The notes beneath the pieces were generated by a model that had not been told where the DNA came from, did not search any database, and saw nothing but the letters and a program-made list of their open reading frames with translations. A DNA stretch of 64,000 nucleotides. Origin: Helicoverpa zea (taxonomy: Eukaryota > Arthropoda > Insecta > Lepidoptera > Noctuidae). How positions within the stretch are numbered: position 1 is the stretch's first letter; every line of letters starts with the position of its first letter. The stretch lies in assembly GCF_022581195.2 (NCBI RefSeq), contig NC_061466.1:9610001-9674000 (forward strand), in the 5' to 3' direction. Positions 44,501 through 56,405 of the stretch are shown one piece after another. The position numbers and the translations under genes are program-made.

Positions 44501-45720
44501 CAAATTTGGGTATAAGGCTACACTATATTGAATTTCGACGGAATATCTACATTCTAGTGTAACAGAGGAAACACAATTGAGGCAGCCACACTTTACGACA
44601 TCCTATACCTTTTGGAATATGGGATGAAGGATGTTTATGGATGGATAAATGTATTGTGCGAAGACATGCTTTTCTAGGGAGATGAGAAACTATTTCTTTC
44701 CTAGAAATTTTGCGTATTTTTGCTGAATTGAGAGTTGTCATGATGGTGAAGAGGCTGTTGATGAAATTGGGGAACAATATAGACATGATGAGAAATATAA
44801 ATAAAATGACAAAGTATAGAAATCACTAGACACAGGCAGACAGTATATTTCAACTGTAGGGTAGCCTTCATAGAGCATTTATCGTGTGATAAAAATTAAC
44901 TACTAACACCAAGACTTTCAAAATTACATTAACTTTCCACTTCTATCGACTTCCCAGAATAGTAGAGGTTCTTTCAGACATTTATAATTTTTTTTACCAA
45001 ATGTTTTTGTGCGCTCTTAGAAGTTTGTATTCGTTTAAACAATGGCACCTATGTACATCATTATCACAATCACTGTCCCAATTTTTTGTATATTTTTTTT
45101 ATATTTTTAAACCACTAGTACAGATGTATTTGCCCAGAGAGCTCATGCTTGTTTTCGCTTGTCATGGTAAAACTACTCGCGTTATGCATTTTGCATGCCG
45201 CCAACTTTAGCGCACAGGTACGCCGTACAAATGTATTTTATGGAGGTGACATAAATGTACAGGCTGTATAAAAGTGCAAATTGTTCTTGTAATGTTTTGG
45301 CATAAGCCTTTAAGTGGCTCAACCTTACTCTGAGTTCAGTTTATTTGGTGCTTTATCTGAAGCTATGTATTTTGTAATTAACAGTTAAGAAAATATATTC
45401 ACCTCATGGCTCATGGTTCATCGTTCCTTTGAGGAGGATAGAATTTGGTTCAGTACATTTGATGCCTAATCTAAAGTCTATTATTTCAGCCTCAAGGAAA
45501 GGCCTTGAATCAGAAGCCATTTTGATTTGATTTCAATAGAGATTATTTAATTTGAATAATACAATATTGAAGTTATTGTAGACTAAACCATTATGGAAGC
45601 TTTTCAACAAAGAATACATTTACTGAAACAAAATAATTTTCTAGAACAATAATTGTGAATAATACATTTCAAATGTAGTCTCAATAAATTGTGTTAAATA
45701 GTCTAGTTACTTAGTTATTA
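41576..45720. other. Intergenic, no supported gene
   Basis: AT-rich with several unsupported ORFs (up to 127 codons at 44118-44501, minus strand) that show no motif, splice context or coding-like composition. Confidence 0.35.
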
Positions 45721-45800
45721 CTTAACTAGTTTCCCCCAGCGGTTTCACTCACGTGCCGGGAATAAAAAGTATACGAAATCTTTCTCAATAAATGGACTAA
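45720..45800 (-). repeat. Helitron-like 3' end fragment (reverse)
   Basis: It reads CTAGTTTCCCCCAGCGGTTT then CACTCACGTGCCGGGAATAA, the reverse of the usual Helitron end (CGGGTGAAACCGC..CTAG). Confidence 0.5.
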
Positions 45801-46544
45801 CCATGAAAGAATTTTTCAAACAACCTCTTTGTTATTAGTGTAGATTAAAAAATACGAATATCATTATTTTTTCTTTAAAAAACGAAATTTTCCATCTCAA
45901 AATCCAAACAACACCAAAAATCTGCAACATCCTCATAAAACCGAACAACAAGCGCTACATTTTTCCACATCATACACTCTAAAACTTAATACTGGAGTTG
46001 TCCAATAAAAATATCGTAAGCAACAGCCTGGTTCGTAAAGTAAACTAAGCATGGCGTCCGGCGATCCAACTTTGGTCAACTGACTACAAGACACACTCCG
46101 CTCAACTTGGTCACTGGCTAAGGCGAGTTGCAGAAGACTGGTTTTTGTATGTGGATGACTTAGTTTAGGGGCACTTCGAAATTTGAAGATGTATCGCATA
46201 CCATAGATTGGAGTTAAAAGTAGGCTTTTTAAAACAATGGAATGCATTATATACTACCATTGTAAATAGGAAGCTGACTAGAAAAAGCTTCTTTTGTTTG
46301 TTTTGTTTGAAAAAGCTCAATCCCAATTTGAAAATAATATCATACTTAAATAGCCGACTACTTGTATCCGGCTGCATTAAGTAACTCATACAGGAAGCGG
46401 GTGACACAGCTGATGGAAGTTAGTTAGATATAATGAAAGTTAGTGCCATGCTCTAACTGATCAAAACCTACCCATGTACCTTCTAGAGCCCTTCGCTTCA
46501 GAGCCATATCGTCTCCTTCAAACAAGTGCGCTTATTGCATTGTT
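45801..46544. other. Intergenic, nothing recognised
   Basis: AT-rich; overlapping minus-strand ORFs of 80 to 104 codons lack recognisable features. Confidence 0.35.
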
Positions 46545-46553
46545 ATTTTTCTA

Positions 46554-46923
46554 ACTGCCTCGTTGGTCTAGCTGTCGCAAGTGCGGCTGCTGAGCACGAG
46601 GTCTCGGGTTCGATTCCCGAGTCGGGCCGAAATAGCTTTGTGTGTTTTAGAAGACTTTCGCAAAGCGGCCCGGAGCCTGGAAGCTGGTGATTGATACACA
46701 CGTGCATCGGAGAGCACGTAAATGTCGGTCCTGCGCCTGATCTCTCTCCTGTCGTGTCGGATTACCGTCCCATCGGGCTATGCGAGTTAAGGAATAGTGA
46801 GTGCACCTGTGTCTGCGCAAATGCTCGTGCACTATAATACGTCCTGCGTAGTTGGCTAATCTCCTTACATGAGAACAGCCGCCGTAGCCGATAATCGGCT
46901 AGGAGGACATCATCATCATCATC
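46554..46923 (+). mobile_element. tRNA-derived SINE, full copy 2
   Basis: Same family as 21551-21923, with A box at 46564 and B box GGTTCGATTCC at 46607. It is flanked by the duplication ATTTTTCTA at 46545-46553 and 46924-46932. Both copies run from ACTGCCTCGTTGG to the (ATC)n tail with few differences, so both are full length and fairly young. Confidence 0.88.
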
Positions 46924-46932
46924 ATTTTTCTA

Positions 46933-47225
46933 ATGATGTTTGATAGCAAAAGGTTTCTGCACTCCCACCAGATCAAAAAAGAGACCAGTTCCTGAGCTGT
47001 CCGATGAAAATCGGTGACCAACAAAGGCAGTATTCTGTAGCCACCCTAATATAAACTGTTGGTGTTGATCTTCAGAGATATTAATCCTGCAGTTTGCAAT
47101 GATGGGGGTTTGAGTTTGCTTCGAGTAAGTAGCGATTGATGGTCCAAAGTTCTTAATTAGTCTTATACAGCTCTGTGAAAGCATTTTGCAAATTCTCGGA
47201 TTTAACAACGGTTATTGATAAAGGG
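46933..47225. other. Intergenic, unassigned
   Basis: A minus-strand ORF of 92 codons (46930-47208) covers most of this stretch and starts with plausible codons, but no family is recognised and the frame runs into the SINE duplication. Confidence 0.3.
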
Positions 47226-47345
47226 AATCCGGGTTACTGGGGTCAGATAATTATGTAGTCGCATCATGCAAACACTGGTATTCAGCTGTATTCAGTTAGA
47301 TTGGAAGCCGATTTAAACATAGTTGGGAAAAGTATCGAAATTGTT
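47226..47345 (+). repeat. SINE 3' fragment
   Basis: AAACACTGGTATTCAGCTGT and GGAAGCCG..AACATAGTTGGGAAAAG match the SINE family of 59164-59508. Confidence 0.6.
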
Positions 47346-48102
47346 TTAAGAATAAATAATTTTAATGTTTTTCATGATTTTTCTATAACTTCTTCTATGT
47401 ATGTTACTATTCCTGCACTTTACGTTTCATTTGAAATTAATATTTAACATCAAAGTAGCAGATTTTAATTAAAAACGTACAAAAATGCAGTTTCGTTCTC
47501 AAAAGGCAAAGCTTATCCTAAAAGGACCAACTTTTTCCCAAAGGCTTCATTATCTAAGTAGCACCTCCCTCGTACTCAAATACTTACACAATTAAAATTT
47601 CAAACAAACACGCCCTTTGCCAACAAAAATCCCTAAAAAGTAACATATAACAAAGCTAATAACTTGTCGTGGGTCTCAGAACATTAAATAAAGGGTCCAT
47701 AATTATTAAGGCCAATCCATGTACTTCACAATTAGCCAAAGGGTTTTAATACCTTTGTATTCCTTACCTTGAAACATTCGCGATTTAATTAATTTAATTC
47801 TGTTCAACTTTCCTTCCATTATTTGAGTTCTGGGGGTTAATTTTAGTTATTATATTATCCGTAATGCAAACAATACGTAAATAACAAGCTGTGGTTTCTA
47901 TTTATTTAACATGGCCGGTTTGATTAGGAGCGCTGTATTGTTACTGCGGCGGAGTTTTCGCCAAAGATGAATGGAAGTGTAATATGGAATTTACATGCGC
48001 TTTGAATATGAAAAGCTAATGAGGAAACCGGACTAAGTTGTTGTATCAGGCTAACAAGCTTGCAGTGGCAAGATTAATTTTCTTAATTGGAATCGTCGGT
48101 CC
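47346..48102. other. Intergenic, nothing recognised
   Basis: AT-rich, no supported ORF. Confidence 0.35.
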
Positions 48103-48107
48103 AAATG

Positions 48108-48357
48108 ACGACCTCGATGGCGCAATGGTCATCATGCCGGACCGCCGAACCTGAGGTCCCGGGTTCGATTCCCGGTTCGGTCGACATTTGTGTGATGAGC
48201 ATGCTTGTTGGCCGTGGTCTGGGTGTTATGATATGTATTTATAAATATGTATATATGTAGTTTATCAGTTGTGTTAGCACCCATAACACAAGTTAATAAA
48301 TAACTTACCATGGGGCTAACCGACCGTGTGTGAAAAAGGTGTCCCGACATTATTATT
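48108..48357 (+). mobile_element. tRNA-derived SINE, second type
   Basis: The head has an A-box-like GATGGCGCAATGG at 48116 and a B box GGTTCGATTCC at 48162. The body differs from the SINE at 46554 and ends in an ATTATTATTAAA tail. A short AAATG repeat at 48103-48107 and 48358-48362 may be the target duplication, but five bases could be chance. Confidence 0.75.
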
Positions 48358-48362
48358 AAATG

Positions 48363-50600
48363 TAAAATGTAGTTAAAAATAATTTTGGTCCTTTCATCCG
48401 CAAATGTTAACTACATTCAACTTTCATATTTTATTCCGAAACTGGAATAAGAACCAAGCTTTATCATACTGCGACATAACACAAGGTGAACCAGATTCAC
48501 CCCACAGTTATCGGTCCTTTTTTTCCTCAAACTTTTTCCACGTATAAATCATATTAATACAGTTATAAATAACGGCCAACATTGAAAAATAACTAGGTAC
48601 ACGTATTTTAAATCTATCTACACGGCATGGCGCAAAAAGTATTGTAATATTCACGTAATTTTTTTGATTCATGAGCCATTAGGTAGCGTTATTGAACTTT
48701 CTGGAAAAAAGGTAAGGTTCCCTGACGACTGAGGGTGGAAGGACCAATATTAAGTCGTCGGCCTCTGGTCTTTTTAATAATGCTATAAGTTATATTCGTT
48801 TCTTTGTTGAATTTGGATGTTGATGTTAGTTTTGCTGTGATTGAATTAGTTAGATGAAGTGTTTTAAAATAATGAGGAAAGAAAGCGACGAAACGTGGGG
48901 ATAAAGATACGTTATAAATGGTAATCAAATCTTAGATATAAAATAAATCACTATTAATTACTTTTATACCTTTTTTTTTCATTAAATTCAGTCCTTCCAG
49001 GAGTAATTTCATAGGTAAATAACGTAAAAAAACTACGTAATTTTCTCAATCAATTTTGTTTACAATTACACCAATACCACTTCGAAAAAAATCAAAATGA
49101 AAACTATAAACTATCAAACCCCATTCCATCAGATTCCACAGCAATATACGACTACGTATTCCGTATCTTCTACCTAAACACAGATACGTAAGTTATGAAA
49201 GTACGGATGGCCGCCAATCTAGTGCTGTCTTCAATCATTCCGGGATTTTGTCGCGACATCCCATTTCCGAATTCGTGACTCCCATATATATGTATATATA
49301 AAGCGGTAGGTAAGTTTGTATGTATAGGTGCTGTAATATCAAGGTGTGTGGGTGATTTTGTGCGAGAAGGCCTTAATGTGTTGGGTGTGATATGGTCTTT
49401 TGCTAGGTACATGTTTTTTGATATTGGTTAAGATTGTTTTGACTATTTATATGTCTACTTCTACATCATTATGAAAATTATCTAAAACATAGTGTTGTGA
49501 TAAAATCAGATTTTAAGGAACTAAAATTAAAAAAGACTTTAAGGTTCTTTGATGAATACGCATGCCTTTTTTGTAAGCCAAGGGCTGACTTCATTCAGTT
49601 TTTTAAGCAAGATTTTTAAGTTACACTCTATTTCAGATCTTTAATTCGATTGATATAGTACAAAAGACCAACTGTGTAGTAAATAAAAGACTGCAGTAGT
49701 CCAATTATAGAAACATCCATATATCAGCTTCCCTTTTGTCAGCTTTTGAAAAAAATGTTACCAATATCACTCGATATTTCCCTGACGAATATACAAATGA
49801 AATGAAATGAAAGGACAATGCTAATCTTTGTATGGAAGTTGGGCTCAAGTGTTGCCCACAGTAACTGCATAGTGTATTATGTTCCATAGGCTTATATTAG
49901 GTCCCAGACCAAAGCATTTCGAAATCTATCCCGGGAGTCCTGAGAAAAACTGGTTTGACTCTTATTCAATATTACATAAAAATAAGCTTACGAACTCTTA
50001 ACTATTCCACTTTTATTACCTTAATTGAAATGAATTATATTCATTGACAAATACGAGGTATTGTACACGACTACTTTTTGTTAACCGACTTCCAAAAATG
50101 GAGGAGGTTCTTAATTCATTTGTATTCTTTTTACGTTTGTACGTGCATAACTCCGTCGTTTACCAATCGATTTCAACAATTATTTTATTGTTTGTAAGGG
50201 CTTACTTCCTCAATGGTTCATTTGTCATCCGGCCCAGGGTCTGGTGATGGAACCTCTAAAAAAATCGGGAGCGACTCTCGAAAAATTGTAGACACATATC
50301 GAGTAAAACCTTGTCATTCGGGTATATGTGTCAGACACCACAAAACTGTAATGGTTAAGATCTGACCTGACAATGGAGACGACAGAGAGACGAGGGAACT
50401 CCTCAACGGTATCTACTAACTACCTCATGTTCGAGCTTATTTTATTCCTCTTGATAAGATTTTTCTAGAAGATAGCTTATTGCGCAGGCACCTTGTAGAT
50501 TTAAACCGTAAATTCAAAAATATTGCGGTAATTGCCTTTTTTTTCAGAAAATCATTGTCAGTTCTTATTAGAATCCAACGCTTTTAGAATTTATTTGAAA
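48363..50600. other. Intergenic, no supported gene
   Basis: AT-rich. The stretch 49905-49965 contains CCCGGGAGTCCTGAG..ACTGG, possibly a reverse piece of the 147-bp repeat seen at 53.4 kb. Confidence 0.35.
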
Positions 50601-50639
50601 ATCACAGTAAAAAAAACCCATTCCAACATTTTCCAGCAC

Positions 50640-50815
50640 TGGATCCTGACAGCGAGATCCTAAGACTTATTTGGCAGAAAAGTCTTATCAGATTAATCTC
50701 TCGGGATTTCAAAAATATTTTGATTTCATGTTTAGAGTGAAGTAAAGAATCTATTTCAATCACTCCCACTACTGGGCAAATGGCACAGGCTTTGTGAAGC
50801 GATTGTTCATCTATA
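50640..50815 (+). repeat. Single copy of the 147-bp minisatellite unit
   Basis: GATTTCAAAAATATTTTGAT then AGTGAAGTAAAGAAT and CTCCCACTACTGGGCAAATG correspond unit for unit to the tandem array at 53352-53780. Confidence 0.65.
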
Positions 50816-50930
50816 TACATATAATAAATCTGTAAAAAAACTGTGTCTGTACATTGAATATATAAAAAAAATAATAATTGGGTGGGGTTTAGAAACAGTA
50901 ATGGAGCACAAATCCAAAAAAAAAATTCTG

Positions 50931-50974
50931 TCTGTATGTCTGTATGTCTGTATGTCTGTATGTCTGTATGTCTG
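50931..50974 (+). repeat. (TCTGTATG)n microsatellite
   Basis: About five copies of the octamer, followed by TTTGTTTG and the Helitron-like phrase ACTACTGAACGGATTTCAAT. Confidence 0.9.
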
Positions 50975-51091
50975 TTTGTTTGTACACGCTAATCTTCCGA
51001 ACTACTGAACGGATTTCAATGATTTTTTCTTTGTTGTGTCAGTATTAAGCCTGGTTAACATATAGGCTATAATTTATCTTCGAAACTTGAA
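50975..51091 (+). repeat. Helitron-like internal fragment
   Basis: GCTAATCTTCCGAACTACTG and GGATTTCAATGATTTTTTCT plus CATATAGGCTATAATTTATC are the usual wording of lepidopteran Helitron 3' regions; the CTAG end is missing because the minisatellite follows. Confidence 0.45.
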
Positions 51092-51611
51092 GACCTGATG
51101 CAGAACACCAACAGACCAACAAAACTATAAGAGATACAAAAATGGTGTCATGGCAAAAATTGTTTCATGTGATGAGCATTTTCAGCTGAGATAATAAATT
51201 TGAAGATCTGGAACACCTGATGTGGAACCCCAAGAGCCCAGCTTCTCTGTACCATATACAGGTATGCCGTTTTAGCAAAAGTTGTTCAATTTGATGAGCA
51301 CTTTCTATTGACTTATACAAATTGAAGATCTAAAACACCTGATGTGGAACTCCAGGGGCCCAGCTAGACTATAGCATATAGAGGTATGACGTTTTAGCAA
51401 AAGTTGTTCAATCTGATAAGCACTCTCTGTTGACTTATAAAAATTGAAGATGTAAAACACCTGATGTGGAAACCCAGGAGCCCAGCTAGACTATAGCTTA
51501 TAAAGATATGACGTTTTAGCAAAAGTGGTTCAATCTGATAAGCACTCTCTCTTTTGACGTATAAACATCGAAGATCTGGAACACCTGATGTGGAACTTCA
51601 AGAGCAATACT
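51092..51611 (+). repeat. Minisatellite, unit about 122 bp, four-plus copies
   Basis: The anchor ACCTGATGTGGAAC recurs at 51092, 51214, 51336, 51458 and 51582, spaced 122, 122, 122 and 124 bp. Units also share AGCAAAAGTTGTTCAAT and GAGCACTTTC. Differences between units rise towards the ends. Confidence 0.9.
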
Positions 51612-51857
51612 ACACTTTAAATGTATAGAAATGAATGTTATGAAATAGGTATGGTGAATCAAAAAAAGTAATTAGTCCATCTTTTAGATAACCCTAAAAT
51701 AATGGACACGTATTTTTTCTTTTCTCCTTCTCACAAACAAATAATAACGAAGATATAACACGCTTGAATTTTGTGTTAAGTCACTGCTTAGTACAAATTT
51801 TACATACCTAAACGTGGCGTCACGAGCCCCCACTCTCCGACTTTGTTGCGTTATTTA
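51612..51857. other. Spacer, nothing recognised
   Basis: AT-rich sequence between the minisatellite and the retroposon. Confidence 0.35.
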
Positions 51858-51872
51858 TATCTCATTATTATT

Positions 51873-52574
51873 TTGTATGTCTCTTCCAGACCTCGGGACT
51901 ACAGAGTTCCGAATTTTTGGGAGCCAACGTGAGGCCAAAGCCAACACGCTGAAGCCCTTTTGAGACAACTTTAATGAAATGGTGACACAAAACCGACAAT
52001 TATCCCTTTATACACTATAGAAATGAACCCAAGGACAATCCCCGGTGAACGTCGTTAAAAAAAAGACAATCTGTGCTATACCATTGCTAACTGTGGATGA
52101 ATACTACTTGGGCTATTGTGATGGGATGCTAATGGACTAGGAATGGGGAAACTACGGGAACTATGGCACCTGCCGATGACAATGTATTAGATACATGTAA
52201 AAATGGCAGGTGGAGACTCGCCAGCTCACTTACTGGGCCCCCGGGAATCTGTCACTGAATAGCAACAAAAGGGCAACAGGGACATGACCGGCTGAAGTGT
52301 GAGGATACCTCGGCGGATTTTAAACGCAGATTACGCGCTCCCTGTGGGTCACTTACCACGAGGCACCTATCCTCCGAGCAGGACTACTAATCCTGCTCAA
52401 GCGACTCCACTCTGGATGGTCAAGCCAAGCCAGAGACGTGAGACCTACCCCCATCATGGTTCACTCCGACCGGCCGGAGATGGGGGACAGTACACTCTCC
52501 CTGGAGAACTCAGTATATATGCCCCGCGGGGTCGCTACTCCCCGTCATCAGCCTCAGATGTCCTGCGATGCTTG
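51873..52574 (-). mobile_element. 0.7-kb non-autonomous retroposon, full-length copy 2
   Basis: Reverse copy of 4001-4707, running from the CG-rich head at 52574 to AGAGACATACAAAATAATAA at the left. It is flanked by a 15-bp duplication, TATCTCATTATTATT, at 51858-51872 and 52575-52589. It inserted right beside the tail of the SINE that starts at about 52597. The few-base differences from copy 1 show two separate insertions of one source family. Confidence 0.82.
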
Positions 52575-52596
52575 TATCTCATTATTATTGTCGTTA

Positions 52597-52982
52597 TTAT
52601 CTCAATTTGCCTTTGTCCCAATTAAGTTAGGGTCGACTTCCAGTCACGATGCAACTGAGTACCAGTGTTTTAAAAGGAGCGACTGCCTATTTGACCTCCA
52701 CAACCCGGTTAACCGCTCAACCCAACACCCCTCGGTAAAACTGCTCAGACTTACTGGCTTCTGACTACCCATAACGACTGCCAAGAATGTTCAATGACAG
52801 CCGGAACCTACAGTTTAACATCCCCTCCAAATAACGGTCATTGGTATCCAAAATATACGTAGAAAGTACATACGAACTTAGAAAAGTTGCATTGGCAGGT
52901 ACTTGCCAGACCTGGAATCAAAGACGCACGCTCATACTTGAGAGATTGGTTCTCTACCCACTAAACCACCACGACTTCCACT
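52597..52982 (-). mobile_element. SINE (GTCGTGGTGGCC family), near-complete, reverse
   Basis: Inverted, it runs from AGTCGTGGTGGTTTAGTGGG (A-box-like) through a B-box-like GATTCCAGGTCTGGCAAG to CTTAATTGGGACAAAGGC and an ATT-rich tail. The head is partly duplicated (AGTCGTGATGACTTAGTGG). It matches 59164-59508, which lacks part of the middle. Confidence 0.75.
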
Positions 52983-53351
52983 AAGTCATCACGACTTCTC
53001 AGTAACATTTAATGTTTTTTTACGTAATAATACGTGTAATATTTTTGCCACACACAACTTAAATGCGGAATAATTAGAATCACTACTTTTATCCCTATGG
53101 TCACGTCTATTGCGGTTCAGTTCTCAGCGTTTTGTTTAGTCTGCTGTGCTTTTGCCGTTAAAGTACAAAAATTAAATATATGGAACCTTTCTAATGGCTA
53201 TGCGTATTCCGTTGTTTTCAAGTCAACGGGCCCTTAAAATTCAATATCAGACGATTCAGATCTTTGATTTTGCTTACCCCGTAGTCGCTGGCATAAGGGA
53301 CAGGATCCGCGTACGAAGTCGCGGGCAGAAGCTAGTGTGGAATATAAGAAC
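52983..53351. other. Mixed repeat remnants
   Basis: A Helitron-like end (AAGTCGCGGGCAGAAGCTAG) closes at 53335. The rest is unassigned. Confidence 0.4.
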
Positions 53352-53780
53352 CGGTTTTTCACCCGGACCCCAGGGACCGATTTCAAAAATATTTTAATTT
53401 CATGTTAAAAGTGAAGTAAAGAATTTACTTTAACCACTCCCACTACTGGGCAAATGCCAAAGACTTTGTTAAGTGACTATCTAAGGAGAACATTTGAACC
53501 GGTTTTTCTCGGGACCCCTGGGACCGATTTCAAAAATATTTTAATTTCGTGTTAAGAGTGAAGTAAAGAACCAATTCCAAACACTCCTACTACTGGGCAA
53601 ATGGCTCAGGCCTTGTCAAGTGACTCTTCATGGAGAATATTTGAACTGGTTTTCCTCGGGACCCCAGGGAGCGATTTCAAAAATATTTGCATTACGTGTT
53701 CAGAGTGCACTAAGGAACCCTCTGGAACTACTCCCACTGCTGGGCAAACTATGAGCCCAGACCCTGGCATTGTCCTTTGG
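53352..53780 (+). repeat. Minisatellite, unit 147 bp, three copies
   Basis: The anchor GATTTCAAAAATATTT occurs at 53379, 53526 and 53673, exactly 147 bp apart. Each unit also has ACTCCCACTACTGGGCAAA and a CGGGACCCCAGGGA block. One further unit lies at 50.7 kb, so the stretch 50.6-53.8 kb may be one older element split by later SINE and retroposon insertions. Confidence 0.9.
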
Positions 53781-55985
53781 GAACAAACAAAAAATGTTTT
53801 CTGTTTATTATATTAGTATAGAGTTATGTATAAGTGTGAAAATTATGTAAAAAGTGCCACCGAAATATTATTAATGTGCATATCTAAACGCGATATTCCG
53901 CCGTGTTGCCGCCATATTGTAAATATTCATGAATTTATTTATTCGTTTACACCGCAGTAGACATGTTTTGATATTTGTGGTCAGATTTGAAATTACGTTT
54001 TATATTTTAGAATAGAATTTATTGCATGATGTTTTGTTTAAGTAAAAGTTATTTTTAACGTTTAGAATATACTTCTATGTCATTTTATTGAATTGCCGTG
54101 TCAGTTTATGCGATGATAAGTTGCCTTAATTACACAAAACTTAGGCATAAATAAATATATTTTGATTGCAATTTTAACCAAATTCTTTCAGGAATTGGAA
54201 ACTATGATGTGTGAAGTGATTTTTTCCTAATATACTCTTGTTACCTTAAGATTGCGCTGTATACGTTTTTTTATAATACATCTATAATTTTACGTACATG
54301 CAAATCCCGCCAGTCTATCTATATAGTCATATCTTCACCATGCAATATCATAAATTTCGCATTTTATAACCATAGTGCCTCACGAAGAGGTGTAAAACTT
54401 TTACGGGTTGTAAAATTTAAACTGGGCTCTTGGACACGTTTAAATATACATATACGTAGATAAATATTTTTATAGTGTTAGTTTGATTTCAGGGAGTAGA
54501 GATTTATGGGGTTGGAGAAAATGAAATACGGTATTGGTCTTTTATTAATAGAGTTGCTGTGTTTCGCTTCCCAGGGGCTTATTTACGCACTGAGAATAAA
54601 GTAGGTTGTGAAACTATCATCAAAAGAATGCGTAGCTGCGATAACTTGAATACTGTTCAGACACTCTTAAACCTTACTAATATTATAATGCGAAAGTAAC
54701 TCGGTATCTGTCGCGCTTTCTGATCAAAACTATGTAACAAATTTAAATTAAAGGTAAACATTTAAATAGCTAATAAAAATATCTATAGATGGCTTTCTGC
54801 AACTGAATATAAAGTAGCCTATTTCCTTTCTCAGACTTTAGACGAAATGTGTCTGTACACATTTCGTCTGCATAATTCATGCGTAATTGTCATGCGTAAT
54901 TCAGTGTACTGTCTGTATGTCTAAAAGTTTCGTATACATACACTAGTAAATGCCTAAATTGATTATATTTTGTAAAGATTACAGAAATGGAATCAAGCTT
55001 ACTTTCTATCTGTCTGCAAGAACACTAAACACACCAAAAACCGAGAGTGTATCAGACAGACAAAAATGCAATAACCCATAACCGAAGCCAGACTACCCAA
55101 CTAGTACACGCTAATCTTCAGCCATAATTCCTTCACGTTGGCATTCATGTTCTCAAGTAGAGCATAAGTCGCACATAATGAAATAAGTTTGGTACAACGT
55201 TTAAAACTTGAGATTTTTAATGCTCTAATATCATGTCGCTATGAAAGTTGCTCTACTTACTTTATTGCGATAATAGCCGAAGTAACTTGTGTAAAAAGTG
55301 TTCGGAATAAGTTGGATTGTCTTTTTTAATTGTTAGTCTGGGCCGTTTGCGTTACTTTTCTCAAAAGATTTAAGATTTTTCTTTGAGGGTTGCCGAAAAC
55401 ATATTAGTTTCAGTCTTTCAAAAACAGTTAAAAAAGGATAAATATTTTAAAATGTTTTAGTAATATTAACTCTCTACATTTATACGTTATTACAAAAAAA
55501 ATATAATTGGAAATTAGATTCAATTTTATCACAGGCGTAAGCATAAGCAAGAAATATCACTGTCATTTGCCTAACATGAAAAAAAAATAATTCCCGACAT
55601 GAACCATCATCGAGTACCTAAGTACAGTCAATCAAAAACAATATATCACCACTACCAAAAGTCATTATAAAAAATCGTCAAAACACATACTTAGAGTCAA
55701 TATTTCATAACAATTCCCAACCGTAATAATTCGTCGTAAAACTGATATTCTTGTACCTACCCGGTTTTGTACCACCCGGGTTTGTACCACTCACCTTAAT
55801 GAAAATGTTATTTTCAATTGTCATGGGAGGATTACGTTTCTACTCAAAGATGTATCAATAATATGAATTTATTTTGTATAAGGTATTTTCTGAAATTTTA
55901 TATCATCATTTCATTTTTATAGAGTAGGTTATTTTTGTAGTACCTGAAGGCTATTAGATTTTTCTGGAAATTGACAATATTTATA
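53781..55985. other. Intergenic, nothing recognised
   Basis: AT-rich, no supported ORF. A short inverted stretch near 54840-54880 (ACACATTTCGTCTG against CAGACGAAATGTGT-like bases) is a possible hairpin. Confidence 0.35.
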
Positions 55986-56175
55986 TTATAAATGCGAAAA
56001 TTCCTATATCTATGTATGTTTGTACGGAAGCTTATTCCTTTTACTAAATGGATTTCGATGAAACTGTGGAGTACCTAATAGAATACATCAGAGTTATAAA
56101 TATAGGCTATTTTCCATCCATTTGCGAGAACTTTTATGCCTTCGGGACACGGGTAAAACCGCGTACTGTAGCTAG
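55986..56175 (+). mobile_element. Helitron-like non-autonomous 3' end
   Basis: It runs from AAATGCGAAAATTCCTATAT through ATGGATTTCGATGAAACTGT and GGGTAAAACCGCGTACTGTAG to CTAG at 56172-56175 followed by T. This is the usual order of short lepidopteran Helitron-derived repeats. Confidence 0.55.
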
Positions 56176-56294
56176 TTTTACTATATTTTCTAAAGTCCAT
56201 TTCATTAATGAATGCATTTAAGTTACTTATATGATATTAGTTTAATGTTAATAATTATGACTTTTCTTCAGCTGTTTCTTCATCATCATCACCA

Positions 56295-56405
56295 TCAGCC
56301 TATCGCAGTCCACTGCTGGACATAGGCCTCTCCAAGTGCACGCCACTGAGATCGATTTTCGGCTGCTCGCATCCAGCTCCTGCCAGCCGTCTTGCGCAAG
56401 TCATC
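56295..56405 (-). pseudogene. RTE-clade LINE ORF 3' end
   Basis: On the minus strand 36 codons read in frame to TGA at 56295: WMRAAENRSQWRALGEAYVQ then QWTAIG. This is a conserved C-terminus of RTE-like LINEs in Lepidoptera, followed by a (GATGAT)n-type tail. Everything upstream is missing. Confidence 0.7.

Noticed and set aside
44118..44501. 127-codon ORF on the minus strand
   Set aside because: AT-driven composition, no motif or splice context, and an overlapping + strand ORF of similar quality. Most likely a chance open frame.
48108..48185. Possible tRNA gene with GGTTCGATTCC
   Set aside because: Same reason: the arms do not close and the sequence runs on into a SINE body.
52299..52764. 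Two 108-codon ORFs on the + strand
   Set aside because: They run antisense through the 0.7-kb retroposon and into the adjoining SINE, so they are shadows of repeats.
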